Assembly (NCBI RefSeq): GCF_013304735.1
Contig: NZ_JAAITI010000006.1
Location: 62,001-126,000 of the forward strand
Direction: 5' to 3'
DNA length: 64,000 nucleotides
DNA from: Blautia luti
GTDB lineage: Bacteria > Bacillota > Clostridia > Lachnospirales > Lachnospiraceae
Shown here: positions 35,518 through 43,915 of the stretch, piece after piece
Layout of the letters: each line of letters opens with the position of its first letter
Position numbering within the stretch: position 1 is the first letter of the stretch
Translations under genes and position numbers: made by a program
The notes under the pieces: generated by a model
What the model was told of the DNA's origin: nothing
The model's input: the letters and a program-made list of their open reading frames with translations, nothing else
The model's database searches: none

Positions 35518-35546
35518 AGTATATAGTCTGCAAAAACAGTTGTCAA
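35518..35546 (-). promoter_or_regulatory. acpP promoter
   Basis: TTGACA (35546-35541), a 17-bp spacer and TATACT (35523-35518): near-consensus, as expected for an abundant protein. Confidence 0.75.
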
Positions 35547-35602
35547 GAGGATTTTCCCAAAAAATGGCTCCAGAGCAAAAATATTTTGATTTTAAAACTA
35601 TT

Positions 35603-36763
35603 TTACTCTTGAAATTTTATCTGACGGGCCACACTGAGGGCAATTGCCATCTCCGACATCAGGAATACGATCGATGTTCCTCCGTAGCTGATAAAGGGCA
35701 ATGTAACACCTGTATTCGGCATCAGATTCAGCACAACGGCAATGTTTAAGATTACCTGAAGTGCAATATGTATAAAAATTCCCGTAACGATCAGAGAGCC
35801 GAACAGATCCGGGGCATTCTGTGCAATAAAGAACAGTCTGTACAGAAGATACCCGAACAGGATCAGCACAAAAATACCTCCGAAAATCCCAAGTTCCTCA
35901 CAGATAATGGAAAAGATCATATCGTTCTGAGCCTCAGGAACGCTTCCCAGTTTCTGGATACTGTTTCCAAGTCCCCTTCCGAAAAAGCCACCGGAGCCGA
36001 TCGCATACAGTGCCTGTAACGTCTGATATCCGCCTTCATCGGAATATTTCTCAGGCTGAAGCCATACCAGTACTCGCATAATACGGAAGCTGTTACTGCT
36101 CTTGGTTGTCGCAACCAGAAACAGCACCCCAATCACGATCAAAACGATACCGACGATTCCTATAATGATAAAGGGGCGCATTTTCGGATGTGCCACAAAC
36201 ACCATTCCCACCGTAATTCCCAGAATGATCATGGCGGTACTTAAGTTATCGGTAAGCACATAGGCAGCCAGCGCAAGTCCTGCTCCCGGAAGGCCCAGAA
36301 TCATACAACTTTTCAGGGTTTTTACCTTTCGTCCCATCTTCCCGATCATGTAGGCCATCATGATGATGACCGCAATCTTGGCCACCTCGGCAGGCTGAAA
36401 GTTAATCGGTCCGATATACAGCCATCTGGTTGCACCATGAGAAGAACGTCCCAGCGGAGTACGAACCAGGCCCATAAGGATCAGCGAAGCTACATACAGT
36501 GCGGTTGTAAAAGGAAGAAGGATATGATAATCCAGTATTTTTGAAATAAACAGCGCTCCGATCAGACATGCAGCACTGATCAGTGCCTGTTTCTTAAAAT
36601 AAAACATATCATTGCCGTAATTCACTTCTGCCATATAAGAACTGGTACTGTACAGCATCACCAGTCCAAAACATACCAGAAGCACAATGACAGCAACAAG
36701 ATTATAATCATAGTAATCCGATTTTGTATTCTGCTTTTTTAAATTGAGCAGAGGATTTTTCAT
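35603..36763 (-). CDS. SEDS-family glycosyltransferase (FtsW/SpoVE/RodA)
   Basis: 386 residues with about ten membrane helices and SEDS signatures: QPAEVAKIAVIIMMAY, GSGGFFGRGLGNSIQKLG, PEAQNDMIFSIICEELG and the C-terminal NTGVTLPFISYGGTS. Polymerises lipid II glycan strands with a class B PBP. FtsW-like rather than RodA by the EAQNDMIF and FISYGG forms; in spore formers SpoVE is another candidate. Not in a division cluster here. Start set at ATG 36763 with GGTGAT upstream. Confidence 0.9.
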   Translation of the reverse strand: MKNPLLNLKKQNTKSDYYDYNLVAVIVLLVCFGLVMLYSTSSYMAEVNYGNDMFYFKKQALISAACLIGALFISKILDYHILLPFTTALYVASLILMGLVRTPLGRSSHGATRWLYIGPINFQPAEVAKIAVIIMMAYMIGKMGRKVKTLKSCMILGLPGAGLALAAYVLTDNLSTAMIILGITVGMVFVAHPKMRPFIIIGIVGIVLIVIGVLFLVATTKSSNSFRIMRVLVWLQPEKYSDEGGYQTLQALYAIGSGGFFGRGLGNSIQKLGSVPEAQNDMIFSIICEELGIFGGIFVLILFGYLLYRLFFIAQNAPDLFGSLIVTGIFIHIALQVILNIAVVLNLMPNTGVTLPFISYGGTSIVFLMSEMAIALSVARQIKFQE

Positions 36764-36822
36764 TTTATCACCATCGCTTTCTGTATCTGCGAAGAAATTT
36801 CTGATATCGTAAAAAAGAAAGT

Positions 36823-36866
36823 AAAAAAAATTCCCGGAAAGCCGCATAAATGCTGTCTTTCCGGGA
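36823..36866 (-). terminator. Terminator of ssrA
   Basis: The long stem CCCGGAAAG...GCAT / ATGC...CTTTCCGGG (36833-36865) is followed on minus by a run of eight T. It starts 12 bases beyond the tmRNA 3' end. Confidence 0.8.
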
Positions 36867-36877
36867 CGTTCCATAAA

Positions 36878-37220
36878 TGGACCTGAGGGGAATCGAACCC
36901 CTGTCCGAAAGCCTATCCCTTAAGGCATCTCCCATCACAGTCGCTGATTTAACATTCCCTCGGCAGCACGCCCACCGACAGGCTTACTGCTTCAGTAGCT
37001 TCATAATACATCTACCGGGGCAAAGCTTACCCGGCAAGGTTTCTCACATGGTCGACGCCAGATTCCCGATGTGTGAGTGCAACGGGGCTGACGAGCAGCT
37101 TAGGCTGCTAACGCTAACTTTTCGTCTGCGTTTATATTTAGTTCCCGGTTGGTACGCAGTCCAGGAGTCTGCGGATGGCTTCCCTAACTTCAAAGCCCCC
37201 GTCGAAACCAGTACAAGCCC
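36878..37220 (-). ncRNA. ssrA: tmRNA (ssrA)
   Basis: About 343 nt. The 5' end GGGCTTG (37220-37214) pairs with CAGGTCC (36885-36879) to form the acceptor stem. It is followed by the hallmark TGGTTTCGACGGGGG, and the T-arm CAGGGGTTCGATTCCCCT lies near the 3' end. The CCA is not encoded. The tag reading frame ends NADEKLALAA-stop (stop at 37102-37100), and pseudoknot-like repeats follow. Rescues stalled ribosomes and tags nascent chains for proteolysis. Ends inferred from the pairing, accurate to a few bases. Confidence 0.95.
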
Positions 37221-37226
37221 TTGTAT

Positions 37227-37341
37227 AAAAAAGACTTCTGATGACTTCATTCTCTTCAAGTCATCTCTGGTGGACAGACGAACTCTAAGCCAGTTGTTTT
37301 TTGACTGGATTTAATTATACCAGAATGTTTTTTCGTGTCAA
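37227..37341 (-). promoter_or_regulatory. ssrA promoter and leader with a hairpin
   Basis: TTGACA (37341-37336), a 16-bp spacer and TATAAT (37319-37314) preceded by TGG form a very strong promoter. The predicted start is near 37307, about 87 bases before the mature 5' end, so the leader must be processed away. It holds GATGACTT/AAGTCATC (37265-37258 with 37247-37240), then a T6 run (37232-37227) just before the mature end. Confidence 0.75.
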
Positions 37342-37351
37342 GGATATTTGC

Positions 37352-37403
37352 AAAAAAGGTTCCGGGCTGTGCACGGTTTTTCTTACCCTCACAGCCTGGA
37401 ACC
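37352..37403 (-). terminator. Terminator of the fucosidase-transport operon
   Basis: 14-base arms GGTTCCGGGCTGTG (37358-37371) and CACAGCCTGGAACC (37390-37403), with one mismatch pair, are followed on minus by T6. Confidence 0.85.
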
Positions 37404-37443
37404 CAAGTCTGAAACTGTCAGCCTTATATGCTCTGCATCATAT

Positions 37444-38772
37444 TCATTCGCCGTCTTTTACTTTCAGACAGATGATATGTTTCTCTTTGTCATATCCGTT
37501 AATACGGACCTTCATTCCCTCTTTTGTCTCTTCGCACTGTACATTAAGTGTTGAATCCAGTGTCTCTGCACTTCCTTTTACGCCCGGAATCAGCACTGTA
37601 TTCTCTTCCTGGGAAAGTCCCTCTATAAATACATAAAGATCTTTTTCTTTTGCTGTAAAAAACAGCTGTACACCATCTCCTGCTGTTTCCGGAAGATGTG
37701 CGGAACAACTGGTATCATAAATACCTTCTCCGTTGATCTCCAGCCATTTTCCAAGCGCAAGAAGACGTTTTTCCTGCTCAGCCGGAATAGTTCCGTCTGG
37801 TTTCGGGCCGATATTGAGAAGCAGGTTTCCGTTATCAGATACTGTTGCAACCAGAAGATGAATCAGATCCGGAACACTGATCAGCTGATCATCTCCTTCA
37901 TTTTCATTGTATCCGAAAGAAAGTCCCATACCGCGGCACATTTCCCACTTTTCCTTGCGATTAGCTTCGCCCTGTTTGTATTCTTTTGTGCTGAAGTCAT
38001 GATACAGTCCATTAAACCGGTCATTGACCACGCCTTCCTCCACCACATTATAATAATGTGCCAGGAAATACGGCATCATATGCTCACTCTGCTTTGGCCA
38101 TCCAATATCATTCCAGAATACGGACGGGTGATATTTGTCTACCAGCTCTTTCATCTGGTTGTAAGAATAGTCTGCATACTCAAAAGTCGGGCAGGCATTT
38201 CCGAAATTGTCCTCTTCCTTGAAAATCGGATCATTGGCAAACTGCCAGTCGATCAGCCCTGAATAATAAAGTCCCATTTTCAGACCTTCACTGCGCACAG
38301 CATCTGTCAGCTCTCCTGTGATATCTCTCTTCGGACCAAGTTCTTCACAGTTGAAATCTGTATATTCACTGGGATACAGGCAGAAACCATCATGATGCTT
38401 CGTTGTCAGCACAACATATTTTGCCCCTGATTTGCGGAAAAGTTCTGCCCACTTCTGTGGCTGCCAGTTCTCAGCCTTCCACATTGGCAGGAAATCTTCA
38501 TAAGAAAAATCCTTGCCGTATTTCTCAATGTGATGTTCATAAGAAGGTCCTTTTCCAACATTTATGGAATTATAATACCACTCCGCATAAGGATTGTTGC
38601 AGAACCATTCTTCATTGGTCTCCACCGCACCAAGCTCCCATGTTCTTGGCGCGAAGGCAGGAACTGAATAGATTCCCCAGTGGATAAAAATTCCGAATTT
38701 ACAGCCGTCATACCATTTCGGTACCTCATGCTCATTTACAGAATTCCATGTTCCTGTATATTTTTTTGACAT
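37444..38772 (-). CDS. GH29 alpha-L-fucosidase, cytoplasmic
   Basis: 442 residues. GH29 hallmarks: KFGIFIHWGIYSVPAF (25-40), TTKHHDGFCLYPS (123-135) and the nucleophile motif VFWNDIGWP with Asp222. A C-terminal beta domain follows (about 350-442). No signal peptide, so it cleaves fucose from oligosaccharides after uptake. It ends the operon binding protein - permease - permease - fucosidase, with 29 bp to the permease gene, linking its substrate to that importer. SD GGAGG with nine bases to the ATG. Linkage specificity cannot be read from the sequence alone. Confidence 0.95.
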   Translation of the reverse strand: MSKKYTGTWNSVNEHEVPKWYDGCKFGIFIHWGIYSVPAFAPRTWELGAVETNEEWFCNNPYAEWYYNSINVGKGPSYEHHIEKYGKDFSYEDFLPMWKAENWQPQKWAELFRKSGAKYVVLTTKHHDGFCLYPSEYTDFNCEELGPKRDITGELTDAVRSEGLKMGLYYSGLIDWQFANDPIFKEEDNFGNACPTFEYADYSYNQMKELVDKYHPSVFWNDIGWPKQSEHMMPYFLAHYYNVVEEGVVNDRFNGLYHDFSTKEYKQGEANRKEKWEMCRGMGLSFGYNENEGDDQLISVPDLIHLLVATVSDNGNLLLNIGPKPDGTIPAEQEKRLLALGKWLEINGEGIYDTSCSAHLPETAGDGVQLFFTAKEKDLYVFIEGLSQEENTVLIPGVKGSAETLDSTLNVQCEETKEGMKVRINGYDKEKHIICLKVKDGE

Positions 38773-38801
38773 TTTTCATATCCTCCTTGATATTATCCGC
38801 A

Positions 38802-39623
38802 TCAGCCCTTTACAGCACCGGCTGTCATACCTGCGATCACCCATTTCTGTGCAAAAATGTATACCAGGATTACCGGCAAAGAAACCAGTACAACGTCTGC
38901 GCATACAAGATTCCAGCTTCTGCTGAACTGTCCGTAGAAATTGTATACAGAAAGAGGCAGCGTCCACTTGGAAGAAGAATTCAGAAGATACATCGGAATC
39001 TGAAGCTCATTCCATACCCACATAAAATTCAGAACGCCTGTTGTTGCAAGAACCGGTTTCAGAAGCGGCATGATCACTGTGCAGAACAGTCTTCCGCCTA
39101 CTGCACCGTCCATAACTGCTGCCTCATCCAGTTCTTTCGGGATTCCTTTAATAAATCCGCTGAACATCATTGTTGTAAACGGCATGTACAGAGAAGAATA
39201 TACAAGACAGAGACCGATTCTTGATCCGTAAATCCCCATTTTCTGCATCAGCTGGATAGTTGGAAGTGCAGCAAAAGGTGCAATGATTCCAAGAGTGATG
39301 ATCTTATACCCGATCCTGCATCCTTTTGTATCTCTTCGTACAATGATAAAGCTTAAGAATGCAGAAAGAGAAACGATCAGTGCCACTGATATAAAGGTGA
39401 TAAACACACTGTTCCCGAGAGAACGCATAAAATCTTTTTCCAGAACTGTTATGTAGTTTTCCGGATGCCACTCACTTGGCAGGCTGATATTCATATAAGC
39501 AGCTTCGCCTTTGTTTTTAAAGGAAGTGAGAAGCACCATCAGCATCGGATAGATCGTCACGATGCTCACAAGCCAGAGAATGATCTCCAGTATCAGATTG
39601 ATCCTAGTTTTTTTCTTATTCAT
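38802..39623 (-). CDS. ABC sugar transporter permease, MalG type
   Basis: 273 residues with six membrane helices. The EAA loop for ATPase docking is KELDEAAVMDGAVGGRLFCT. Cytoplasmic-membrane permease of the carbohydrate uptake-1 family. Start follows the upstream permease stop by one base with GGAGACGGTG as ribosome site. No ATP-binding subunit gene occurs in the locus, so a shared MsmX-type ATPase elsewhere is likely. Confidence 0.93.
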   Translation of the reverse strand: MNKKKTRINLILEIILWLVSIVTIYPMLMVLLTSFKNKGEAAYMNISLPSEWHPENYITVLEKDFMRSLGNSVFITFISVALIVSLSAFLSFIIVRRDTKGCRIGYKIITLGIIAPFAALPTIQLMQKMGIYGSRIGLCLVYSSLYMPFTTMMFSGFIKGIPKELDEAAVMDGAVGGRLFCTVIMPLLKPVLATTGVLNFMWVWNELQIPMYLLNSSSKWTLPLSVYNFYGQFSRSWNLVCADVVLVSLPVILVYIFAQKWVIAGMTAGAVKG

Positions 39624-39624
39624 A

Positions 39625-40494
39625 TTATAACACCGTCTCCCATCTTGATGAAAACTTCTGATATACAACTGAAACAATGACCAGAAGCACTGTGAATACA
39701 AGGTTGACAGCTACAGATTGTGAATAACGTCCTGCAGACATTTCATTCATCATCAGCGTTCCGAAACTCTCAGTCGCATTTCCTGGGCCGCCGCCTGTCA
39801 TAACGTAAATCAGATCGAACATTTTCAATCCATAAATCAGACTGAACAGAATATTAACGTTTACAGTAGGCATGATCAGCGGAAGTGTGATATGGCGGAA
39901 AAGCTGCCACTCAGATGCACCGTCAAGCTTACCTGCCTCCAGATAATCAGAAGAAACTGACTGCAGACCCGCAAGTGTGATGATGATCGCATATCCCACA
40001 TTTCTCCATACCTCAGCTACGCAGATAGCAAAAACTGCTGTGCCTCGTTTTCCCAGCCACTGTATATTTGCAATTCCCATAAGGTTCAGGATATTATTGA
40101 TCGTACCGTGACGTGTCTGAAATACAGCACTGAAGATAAGGCCTACAACAAGGCAGGAAAAGATAGACGGGATAAAATAAACCGTTCTCAGAGCAGTCCG
40201 TGTTTTGATCTCACGGTTCAGGATATAGGCAAATACAAAGCCCAGAAGTGTTACGGTAATGGTTTTTACGCCTGCGTAGATCAGGGTATTTACAAAGGCT
40301 ACCGGCACTTTCGTACTCGTAAGAACTGACATGATATTTTCAAATCCCACAAATTTCAGATTGGTTGTTCTGGCTGCACTCCAGTTGGTAAATGCATAGT
40401 AATAACCCACAGTGGACGGTACAATAAAGAAGATAAAAAATACCACAGCAGGGATCAGTGCCAGATACAGCGGATATATTTTTTTTCGATTCAT
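39625..40494 (-). CDS. ABC sugar transporter permease, MalF type
   Basis: 289 residues with six membrane helices and EAA loop YLEAGKLDGASEWQLFRHIT. Pairs with the MalG-type permease. Preceded by a 12-bp perfect intercistronic hairpin after the binding-protein gene, which would let the binding protein be made in excess. SD AAGGAGG. Confidence 0.93.
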   Translation of the reverse strand: MNRKKIYPLYLALIPAVVFFIFFIVPSTVGYYYAFTNWSAARTTNLKFVGFENIMSVLTSTKVPVAFVNTLIYAGVKTITVTLLGFVFAYILNREIKTRTALRTVYFIPSIFSCLVVGLIFSAVFQTRHGTINNILNLMGIANIQWLGKRGTAVFAICVAEVWRNVGYAIIITLAGLQSVSSDYLEAGKLDGASEWQLFRHITLPLIMPTVNVNILFSLIYGLKMFDLIYVMTGGGPGNATESFGTLMMNEMSAGRYSQSVAVNLVFTVLLVIVSVVYQKFSSRWETVL

Positions 40495-40513
40495 GAATTT
40501 CCTCCTTAAACAA

Positions 40514-40547
40514 TTTCAGGTTTGAAGTTTTACCCTCAAACCTGAAA
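40514..40547 (-). other. Intercistronic hairpin between binding protein and permease genes
   Basis: TTTCAGGTTTGA (40514-40525) and TCAAACCTGAAA (40536-40547) are perfect 12-bp arms with a ten-base loop and no long T-run. Typical of mRNA-stabilising or partially terminating elements after binding-protein genes. Confidence 0.75.
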
Positions 40548-40570
40548 CCATCTTTAAAACGGATGTTTAT

Positions 40571-41839
40571 TTACTGGGCAAAAGACTCAAGTGTTGCAAC
40601 TCTGTCATCATCGATCAGTTTTACACATTCTTCTACGCTGATGTCTCCGTTCATAAGCTGAAGCAGAGCCTTGCCACCTTCCTGCTGGTTGAAACCAACG
40701 ATCTTCGGCTGTGCGGAAGATGCACGGATCAGTTTATCTACGCTGTCTTTGTTTCCATCATACTGAGTGGAATTTACATTGGTTGTCTCCTGTTTGAATA
40801 CTGCTGCTGTGGAAACACCATCAAATGCCTGGTTGTAATTCTCCGGATCTGCCATAAAGTTTACGAAATCACTGGCAGCCTCTACATTATCACCATTTTT
40901 GTTTACAAGCATCAGGTTTACATTTCCGCCTTCATAGGTTCCCTCATCGCAGGTTCCCATAAATACAGGCATGATTCCGAAATCATCACCTACATAATCA
41001 TAAGATTCACTGTCATAATCTGTGTCAAACCAGGTATCCCAGCAGAAGAGCATTGCAGCTTCACCTGTTCCAAGAACCTCACTTGTGTAATCCCATGTAT
41101 CAGATGCAAAGTTCTTTCCAAAGTATCCTTTATCTGCTGCTTCTTTAAACCAGGTACACATATCTGTGAATTCCGGGATATCTGCGTAGGACATTTCTCC
41201 TGCATTCAGTTTTTCGATATATTCCGGATGCTCCTCAAGTACAGGATCCAGTGCGAACTGATAAAGGATTGGCCATGCATCAGCTGCTGCAAGGTAAATC
41301 GGCTGTACTCCGTTCTCCAGAAGTGTATCACAGGCTGCATTGAATTCTTCCTGTGTTGTAGGCTGCTCAATTCCCAGTTCCTCGAAGATCTTTGTGTTAT
41401 AGAAGCAGCCGGAGTTGGATGCTTCCCAGAACGGAAGTCCGATCACTTTGTCATTGTAGGTTGCCTGTGGAAGAACTGAGTCCTGAATATCGGACACCCA
41501 GTCAGCATCGGACCAGTCTACAAAATTCTCTTCCGGATTAAAGTTTTTCAGGTTGCTGTTTCCGAAATGAATGTAAAGATCCGGGATATCACCTGTTGTA
41601 AATTTTGTCAGTGCAATGGTCTCTGCATTATCTGTATCAAGACCCTGCTGGTCAATCTTGTTTCCGGAAGACTCTTCCCACAGAGAAATGATCTTCTGCA
41701 TGTACGGTTTTGCAAGGTCATCTGCATTTCCGTAAAGTGTCAGTGTTACTCCATCTGCTGCGCTGGCGGTTACCACGCTCCCGAATACAGATACCGTCAT
41801 GCACGCTGCCATAAGTGCTGCAAACATTTTTTTCTTCAT
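40571..41839 (-). CDS. Extracellular sugar-binding protein of the fucosylated-glycan ABC transporter
   Basis: 422 residues, solute-binding family 1. Signal peptide of about 27 residues (FAALMAACMTVSVFGSVVTA, then SAADG). A clear lipobox is missing: the only Cys in the signal (14) is in an early MAAC context, and an ASA-A signal-peptidase-I site is equally good. Two-lobed fold with NSGCFYNTKIFEELGIEQPT and AMLFCWDTWFDTDYD segments. First gene of the operon with GH29, so it probably captures fucosylated oligosaccharides. Its promoter carries the paired 22-bp repeat shared with the GH95 gene. Confidence 0.92.
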   Translation of the reverse strand: MKKKMFAALMAACMTVSVFGSVVTASAADGVTLTLYGNADDLAKPYMQKIISLWEESSGNKIDQQGLDTDNAETIALTKFTTGDIPDLYIHFGNSNLKNFNPEENFVDWSDADWVSDIQDSVLPQATYNDKVIGLPFWEASNSGCFYNTKIFEELGIEQPTTQEEFNAACDTLLENGVQPIYLAAADAWPILYQFALDPVLEEHPEYIEKLNAGEMSYADIPEFTDMCTWFKEAADKGYFGKNFASDTWDYTSEVLGTGEAAMLFCWDTWFDTDYDSESYDYVGDDFGIMPVFMGTCDEGTYEGGNVNLMLVNKNGDNVEAASDFVNFMADPENYNQAFDGVSTAAVFKQETTNVNSTQYDGNKDSVDKLIRASSAQPKIVGFNQQEGGKALLQLMNGDISVEECVKLIDDDRVATLESFAQ

Positions 41840-41886
41840 TGTAAATTTCCTCCCTTTGTTTGTTTTTTCGTTCTTAATATGGTCAT

Positions 41887-41942
41887 ATTATATAAAACTG
41901 CCTTCGGAAAATCCATGGACTTTTGTTTAATCCAACATGTAC
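41887..41942 (-). promoter_or_regulatory. Promoter and tandem 22-bp-spaced operator of the transporter-GH29 operon
   Basis: On minus there is GTACAT (41942-41937) and GTCCAT (41920-41915), each preceded by a run of A, 22 bp start to start. The second ends exactly 22 bp before TATAAT (41892-41887). There is no good -35. The arrangement suits an AraC-type dimer contacting two major-groove faces next to the -35. The same layout precedes GH95. Confidence 0.65.
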
Positions 41943-41986
41943 TTTTTTCCTTTTTTACATTCTTCCATCTATTTGTACAATTTTCC

Positions 41987-42015
41987 TTGTTTCTTTTTCG
42001 CTGTTCATATAAAAT
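41987..42015 (+). promoter_or_regulatory. Histidine kinase promoter
   Basis: TTGTTT (41987-41992), a 17-bp spacer and TAAAAT (42010-42015). The same -35 hexamer is found before the partner response regulator. Confidence 0.5.
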
Positions 42016-42045
42016 AGATACAAGAAATCTTCCGGAGGAACGATC

Positions 42046-43884
42046 ATGAAATTCCATGAATTTTCTTTTCAAAAAAAGCTGTTCATTTCCTGCATCCTGC
42101 TAAACTCCCTTCTGCTTGTCGGTTTTTCGCTGTTTTTCTATTATTATTCGGCAAATTCCCTGCGGGAGAACATGCGCAGTACATTAAGCGGCAGTGCATC
42201 CATGATACAGAACAATCTGGACACCCTTCTCAATGATGCAGATAATACGCTGAAAGAGCTGCAGCTAAACGCCTCACTCCTTGATACTGCCAGAAATATC
42301 CCTGAGGGCGAAAACAACTACCTGCCTACCCATATCACAGCCAGATCTGCTTTTCAGGACCGGTTCCGCACTACCTTGATGTCTTCAGACCTGGATATAT
42401 CCCTTAATTATGTCAGCAAATATTACGACCATCTGGGAACTTCTTCCCCAAACGGTACCAGTTATACAAAAAAAACCGTTCTGGAGAACAATCCCTATCT
42501 TACAGACGTTATAGATAACATTAATTATGTTTTATATGTCCCTCCTCACAAGGATTACTGGAAAAACAACCGAACTGTAATTTCTGTTGTACGTTCCATG
42601 CGGGATATTTATCATCAGTACGGACTTCTTATTGCTGATTTTGATATGGATACCCTGACCAGACAACTTCTCTCCGGTTTTGATACTCCTGAAGATTATG
42701 ATATCACCATTCTGGATGATGCTGATAATCTGGTTTACACAAGTGCATCCTCACTGAACCGCAGGACTTTTCTGGCCAGCTGGCGTTCCGCTTCCGAGAT
42801 TTCTCCTGACAGTGGCAGCTTTTCCTACGGAAATCTTTCTGTTTCCAGCTATCACCTTTCCGATAAGACCGGATGGACGGTGATCCTCAGTGAGAATTCT
42901 TCCATATTTGCAGCCTCCATAAAACGGCTTCTCATAATCAGCACATTGCTTTTTGTAATCATGTTCATAATTATGTCCACCTTCCTTATGGTACTGACGC
43001 GAAACCTCACACAGCCACTTCGACAGCTGACAGATAAGCTGACAGTTCTTGATCCCGGGGAAAATATTTCTGCTATTCCCGGAAGCAGCGATAATGAGAT
43101 CATCTTTCTCACCAATGCGATCCAGGGATATCTTTCTGAAATTTACGACCAGAACCAGCGTCTTGCAGAACAACGGAAACGGACATTGATTGCCCACTAT
43201 GACGCCATGGAAGCGCAGCTGAACCCGCATTTTCTGTACAATACTCTTTCTGTCATCGGAATGACAGGGCTGGCCTCTGGAAATATGGATGTTTCCAACA
43301 TGTGCACAGAGCTTTCCCAGCTTCTTCGCTATTCCCTCTCCTACACAGGGCAGTCCGTTATTTTGTCCCAAGAGATCGACAATGCAAGACATTACCTCTA
43401 TATTATGAAGATACGCTACGAAGACGATCTGGAATACGAATGGCAGCTTGATGAGTCCCTGAATTCCATTACTGTGCCAAAGCTGATTCTTCAGCCTCTT
43501 ATTGAAAACTGTTTTCAGCATGGCTTCCACCAGGCCGGCGTGGAGATTCCTCCTCCCTGGAAGATTTCCATACGTTCCCACTGTGACGACACCCGGTGGT
43601 ATCTGTCCATCTCCAACAACGGAGCTCCGTTTCCTGAAGAAAAGCTTACTGCTCTTCACCAGAAACTCTCCGGCTTCACCTTTACCGGAAACCAGGATAT
43701 GGATTACGAAAACACCTTTCGCCATCAGGGCTATGGCCTGGAAAATACCATTCTCCGTTTTCATATTTATTACCGCGGCGAAGAATATTTCCATGTTTCC
43801 AAAAATGATTCTGACAACCTTACGACCGTCACCATCGGCGGCCCGTTAAAGCCCGAAAAATTATTCAGCCGGAGCACTTCCTGA
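42046..43884 (+). CDS. Sensor histidine kinase, YesM/LytS type
   Basis: 612 residues. Membrane helix about 12-34, extracytoplasmic sensor about 35-285, second helix about 290-315, HAMP, His_kinase domain with phospho-acceptor His395 in LNPHFLYNTLS, and an HATPase domain (LILQPLIENCFQHG, then GYGLENTILRF). It is the membrane sensor of a two-component pair whose AraC-type regulator is encoded 2.5 kb downstream on the same strand, with the GH95 gene inserted between in the opposite direction. Probably senses an extracellular glycan or the loaded binding protein. SD GGAGGAA. Confidence 0.93.
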   Translation: MKFHEFSFQKKLFISCILLNSLLLVGFSLFFYYYSANSLRENMRSTLSGSASMIQNNLDTLLNDADNTLKELQLNASLLDTARNIPEGENNYLPTHITARSAFQDRFRTTLMSSDLDISLNYVSKYYDHLGTSSPNGTSYTKKTVLENNPYLTDVIDNINYVLYVPPHKDYWKNNRTVISVVRSMRDIYHQYGLLIADFDMDTLTRQLLSGFDTPEDYDITILDDADNLVYTSASSLNRRTFLASWRSASEISPDSGSFSYGNLSVSSYHLSDKTGWTVILSENSSIFAASIKRLLIISTLLFVIMFIIMSTFLMVLTRNLTQPLRQLTDKLTVLDPGENISAIPGSSDNEIIFLTNAIQGYLSEIYDQNQRLAEQRKRTLIAHYDAMEAQLNPHFLYNTLSVIGMTGLASGNMDVSNMCTELSQLLRYSLSYTGQSVILSQEIDNARHYLYIMKIRYEDDLEYEWQLDESLNSITVPKLILQPLIENCFQHGFHQAGVEIPPPWKISIRSHCDDTRWYLSISNNGAPFPEEKLTALHQKLSGFTFTGNQDMDYENTFRHQGYGLENTILRFHIYYRGEEYFHVSKNDSDNLTTVTIGGPLKPEKLFSRSTS

Positions 43885-43906
43885 CAGGGAAGCCTCCGGC
43901 TTTTTT
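43868..43906 (+). terminator. Terminator of the histidine kinase gene
   Basis: GCCGGAG / CTCCGGC (43868-43874 with 43894-43900) with an inner CTTCC/GGAAG pairing, then T6. The stem begins inside the last codons of the kinase. Confidence 0.8.
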
Positions 43907-43915
43907 CCTTAAACT

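Noticed and set aside
36877-37314. Plus-strand open frame of about 145 codons over the tmRNA
   Set aside because: The DNA is the tmRNA gene; acceptor stem, T-arm and tag sequence are all clear.
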